DNA from: Thermoleophilia bacterium
GTDB taxonomy: Bacteria; Actinomycetota; Thermoleophilia; Gaiellales; SKUG01
Direction: 5' to 3'
NCBI GenBank assembly: GCA_025964555.1
Contig: JAOPYQ010000027.1
Location: forward strand, 1 to 64,000
DNA: 64,000 nt
The first letter of the stretch is position 1; the number at the start of each line of letters is the position of its first letter. Position numbers and translations under genes: made by a program. Below, one piece after another: positions 62,696-64,000 of the stretch. The notes beneath the pieces were generated by a model. The model was not told where the DNA came from. It made no database searches and saw only the letters and a list, made by a program, of their open reading frames with translations.

Positions 62696-64000
62696 GTGGT
62701 TGGACCACGCGACATCGTACGCATCGCCGGGTTGTCGGATGCGATCGTCAGCGGCGAAGCGCCGGTGGCGCTCGTGCGCATGGTCGAACGCCCGGACCTG
62801 GCACGACACGTCGGCGAGGCCGGCGCCGCATCCACCGAGCTGGCGCTCCACCTCCGACCCGGATCGATCACGCCCGTCGACGATGCGCGAGCTGCCGGCG
62901 TCCTCGTGGCGCGTCGAGCGCAGGAGCAGATCGACGCCTGGAACGGTGTGCAGCCCGGCATGGCAACGGCTGACGATCGCTTCCCGTTCCACGCCGCACT
63001 CATGGCACGCGATGGGCAGTGGTACGTCGCGGCCCTGTCGCCACACGTCGAAGGCGCCATCATCCCCAACCACCCGCACGCGGCGCACGCACTCAACAAC
63101 GCCACGGACGCAGTCGCGACGCGGCAGGACGGTGCGCTGCGCATGGTCTCGCACGGCAGTGCCGGCTTCACGTTCAGGAACGGCAGCGACGAGGCAGCCA
63201 TGCGCCGCGCGCACGAACTGCCGCAAACGGTGCTCGGCGACGGCTATCAGGCGAGCATCGTCGACGCGAACGTCGAGCGTTCGCGGGCCATGATGCCCGC
63301 GCTCGCGGCATCCCTCGACGACATGGTTCCCGAGCGAAGGGGCTGGTCGCTGCACCAAGAGGTGCGCGTCGGCAGTCGTGGAGTGCTCGACTTCGGGCAC
63401 GCCCGCTACCCGGTGCGCAACGCGATCGCCGATGCCACCTGGGAGCTGGACCGCCTGCTCCCCGACGAACTCACGTCGGCCGCCGCCGATCCCGCGCTGC
63501 GTGCGCGTGTCGCCGCGATGCGCGCCGACCTCGCGACCGCGCTCGTGACCATCGACGAGCAGCTCGTGACTCCGGCGATGATCGGCGCGCCCGTCGACGT
63601 GGACGCGCTCCGGAGCGCCGTTGGCACCCTGCAGGCCCAGCTCGACGCCCTGCCCGCCGCACCGACGTCGACGCACGGCGGTCAGCTCCCGGAGTTCGAT
63701 GCGTTCATCGCTCGTCTCATGTCGCCGAACATGATGGCGCGCCAAGGATCGATGCGGACGTTCGACTACGGCCTGTTCGGTCGGAACTCGGGCGAACGCA
63801 TGCGCAACGTCGGCATCGCATTGGAGGCGATCCACGAAGGGGTCGGCTTCAACAGCCTGGGCGGGATGCTGCGCCTCAAGGCGTGGCTGCGGTCACTCGC
63901 TGAGGACGCCGCGCAGGTCAGGCGCGAGCTCCCGCCCGAGCACGCGAGGATCGCGCCGCTGCTCGACCAGGTCGAGGAGCACGCGCGACGCAACGGCGCG
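62696..64000 (+). CDS. Large protein of unknown function, cut by the window end
   Basis: From the GTG at 62696 a frame of 435 codons runs to the last base with no stop, so the gene is partial at its 3' end. The GTG is preceded by GGGGGGAAG. The protein is rich in Ala, Asp and Arg, with soluble-looking segments such as F-P-F-H-A-A-L-M-A-R-D-G-Q-W-Y-V-A-A, H-G-S-A-G-F-T-F and a helical section after residue 260. I recognise no domain and see no membrane helix in the visible part. Codon positions show the usual GC bias, which is why I trust this frame over the opposite-strand ones. Confidence 0.8.
   Translation, partial: MVGPRDIVRIAGLSDAIVSGEAPVALVRMVERPDLARHVGEAGAASTELALHLRPGSITPVDDARAAGVLVARRAQEQIDAWNGVQPGMATADDRFPFHAALMARDGQWYVAALSPHVEGAIIPNHPHAAHALNNATDAVATRQDGALRMVSHGSAGFTFRNGSDEAAMRRAHELPQTVLGDGYQASIVDANVERSRAMMPALAASLDDMVPERRGWSLHQEVRVGSRGVLDFGHARYPVRNAIADATWELDRLLPDELTSAAADPALRARVAAMRADLATALVTIDEQLVTPAMIGAPVDVDALRSAVGTLQAQLDALPAAPTSTHGGQLPEFDAFIARLMSPNMMARQGSMRTFDYGLFGRNSGERMRNVGIALEAIHEGVGFNSLGGMLRLKAWLRSLAEDAAQVRRELPPEHARIAPLLDQVEEHARRNGA

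Noticed and set aside
62615-63835. N-terminal extension of the rhodanese gene to 536 residues
   Set aside because: The extension is antisense to the open gene starting at 62696. The ATG at 62614 begins a complete single rhodanese domain.

Overview
The window is high-GC DNA with many GTG and some TTG starts and gene content typical of an actinobacterium. It includes a DUF72 protein, an AIM24 protein, an HD-GYP protein, delta-60 beta-propeller and parallel beta-helix secreted proteins, topoisomerase IB, an ABC-F ATPase and a TAT-exported molybdoprotein. The mix of secreted repeat proteins with this core makes Thermoleophilia (Solirubrobacterales or Patulibacter-like) my best guess. That is an inference from style, not from a marker gene.

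The left third (1-20 kb) is accessory DNA. Positions 1-3420 are the integration module of a mobile element that continues to the left: an Xre repressor, two twin palindromic operators, two overlapping excisionase-like HTH genes and a tyrosine integrase. From 3.4 to 9.5 kb there are unfamiliar proteins, three of them with HEPN-like Rx4-5H motifs, a membrane-anchored esterase, and a tight four-gene operon with DUF6980-like and DUF4288-like proteins. From 9619 to 19928 lies a complete 10.3 kb island inserted in a tRNA-Met gene. It has 43-bp direct repeats at its ends (the 3' part of the tRNA), near-identical arm-type repeats just inside both ends, an integrase next to the intact tRNA, a replication-relaxation protein and a perfect 17-bp inverted repeat. 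The original terminator of the tRNA is stranded at the far end. The cargo is a DUF4240 protein, a HEAT-like protein and an AAA ATPase-subtilase cassette followed by two unknown genes, which is a good candidate conflict or defence system.

From 20 kb on the sequence looks chromosomal. At 20-30 kb there is a transporter pair, a delta-60 propeller, two paralogous membrane-anchored proteins built of 37-residue repeats with an N-A-T-P-Y-D-W signature, tRNA-Tyr, an orphan ribosome recycling factor-like gene, and a membrane protein coupled to a predicted zinc peptidase. At 30-43.5 kb there are a GT28-type glycosyltransferase, a DEAD-box helicase carrying a C-terminal cold-shock domain, a secreted beta-helix protein, an HD-GYP protein, tRNA-Thr, an ABC-F ATPase, an unusual DAHP synthase-prephenate dehydratase fusion, a YedY/YedZ-like molybdoprotein plus cytochrome b pair, and a DUF72 protein.

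At 43.5-64 kb there are signalling proteins (a receiver-only regulator, a GAF protein with a degenerate dimerisation domain, a histidine kinase), a large secreted PA14-G8-beta-helix protein resembling animal CEMIP, a TerB-like protein, the large subunit of glutamate synthase without its small subunit nearby, an unknown acidic protein, topoisomerase IB, an RTX-repeat membrane protein and a rhodanese. A last gene of unknown function runs off the window end.
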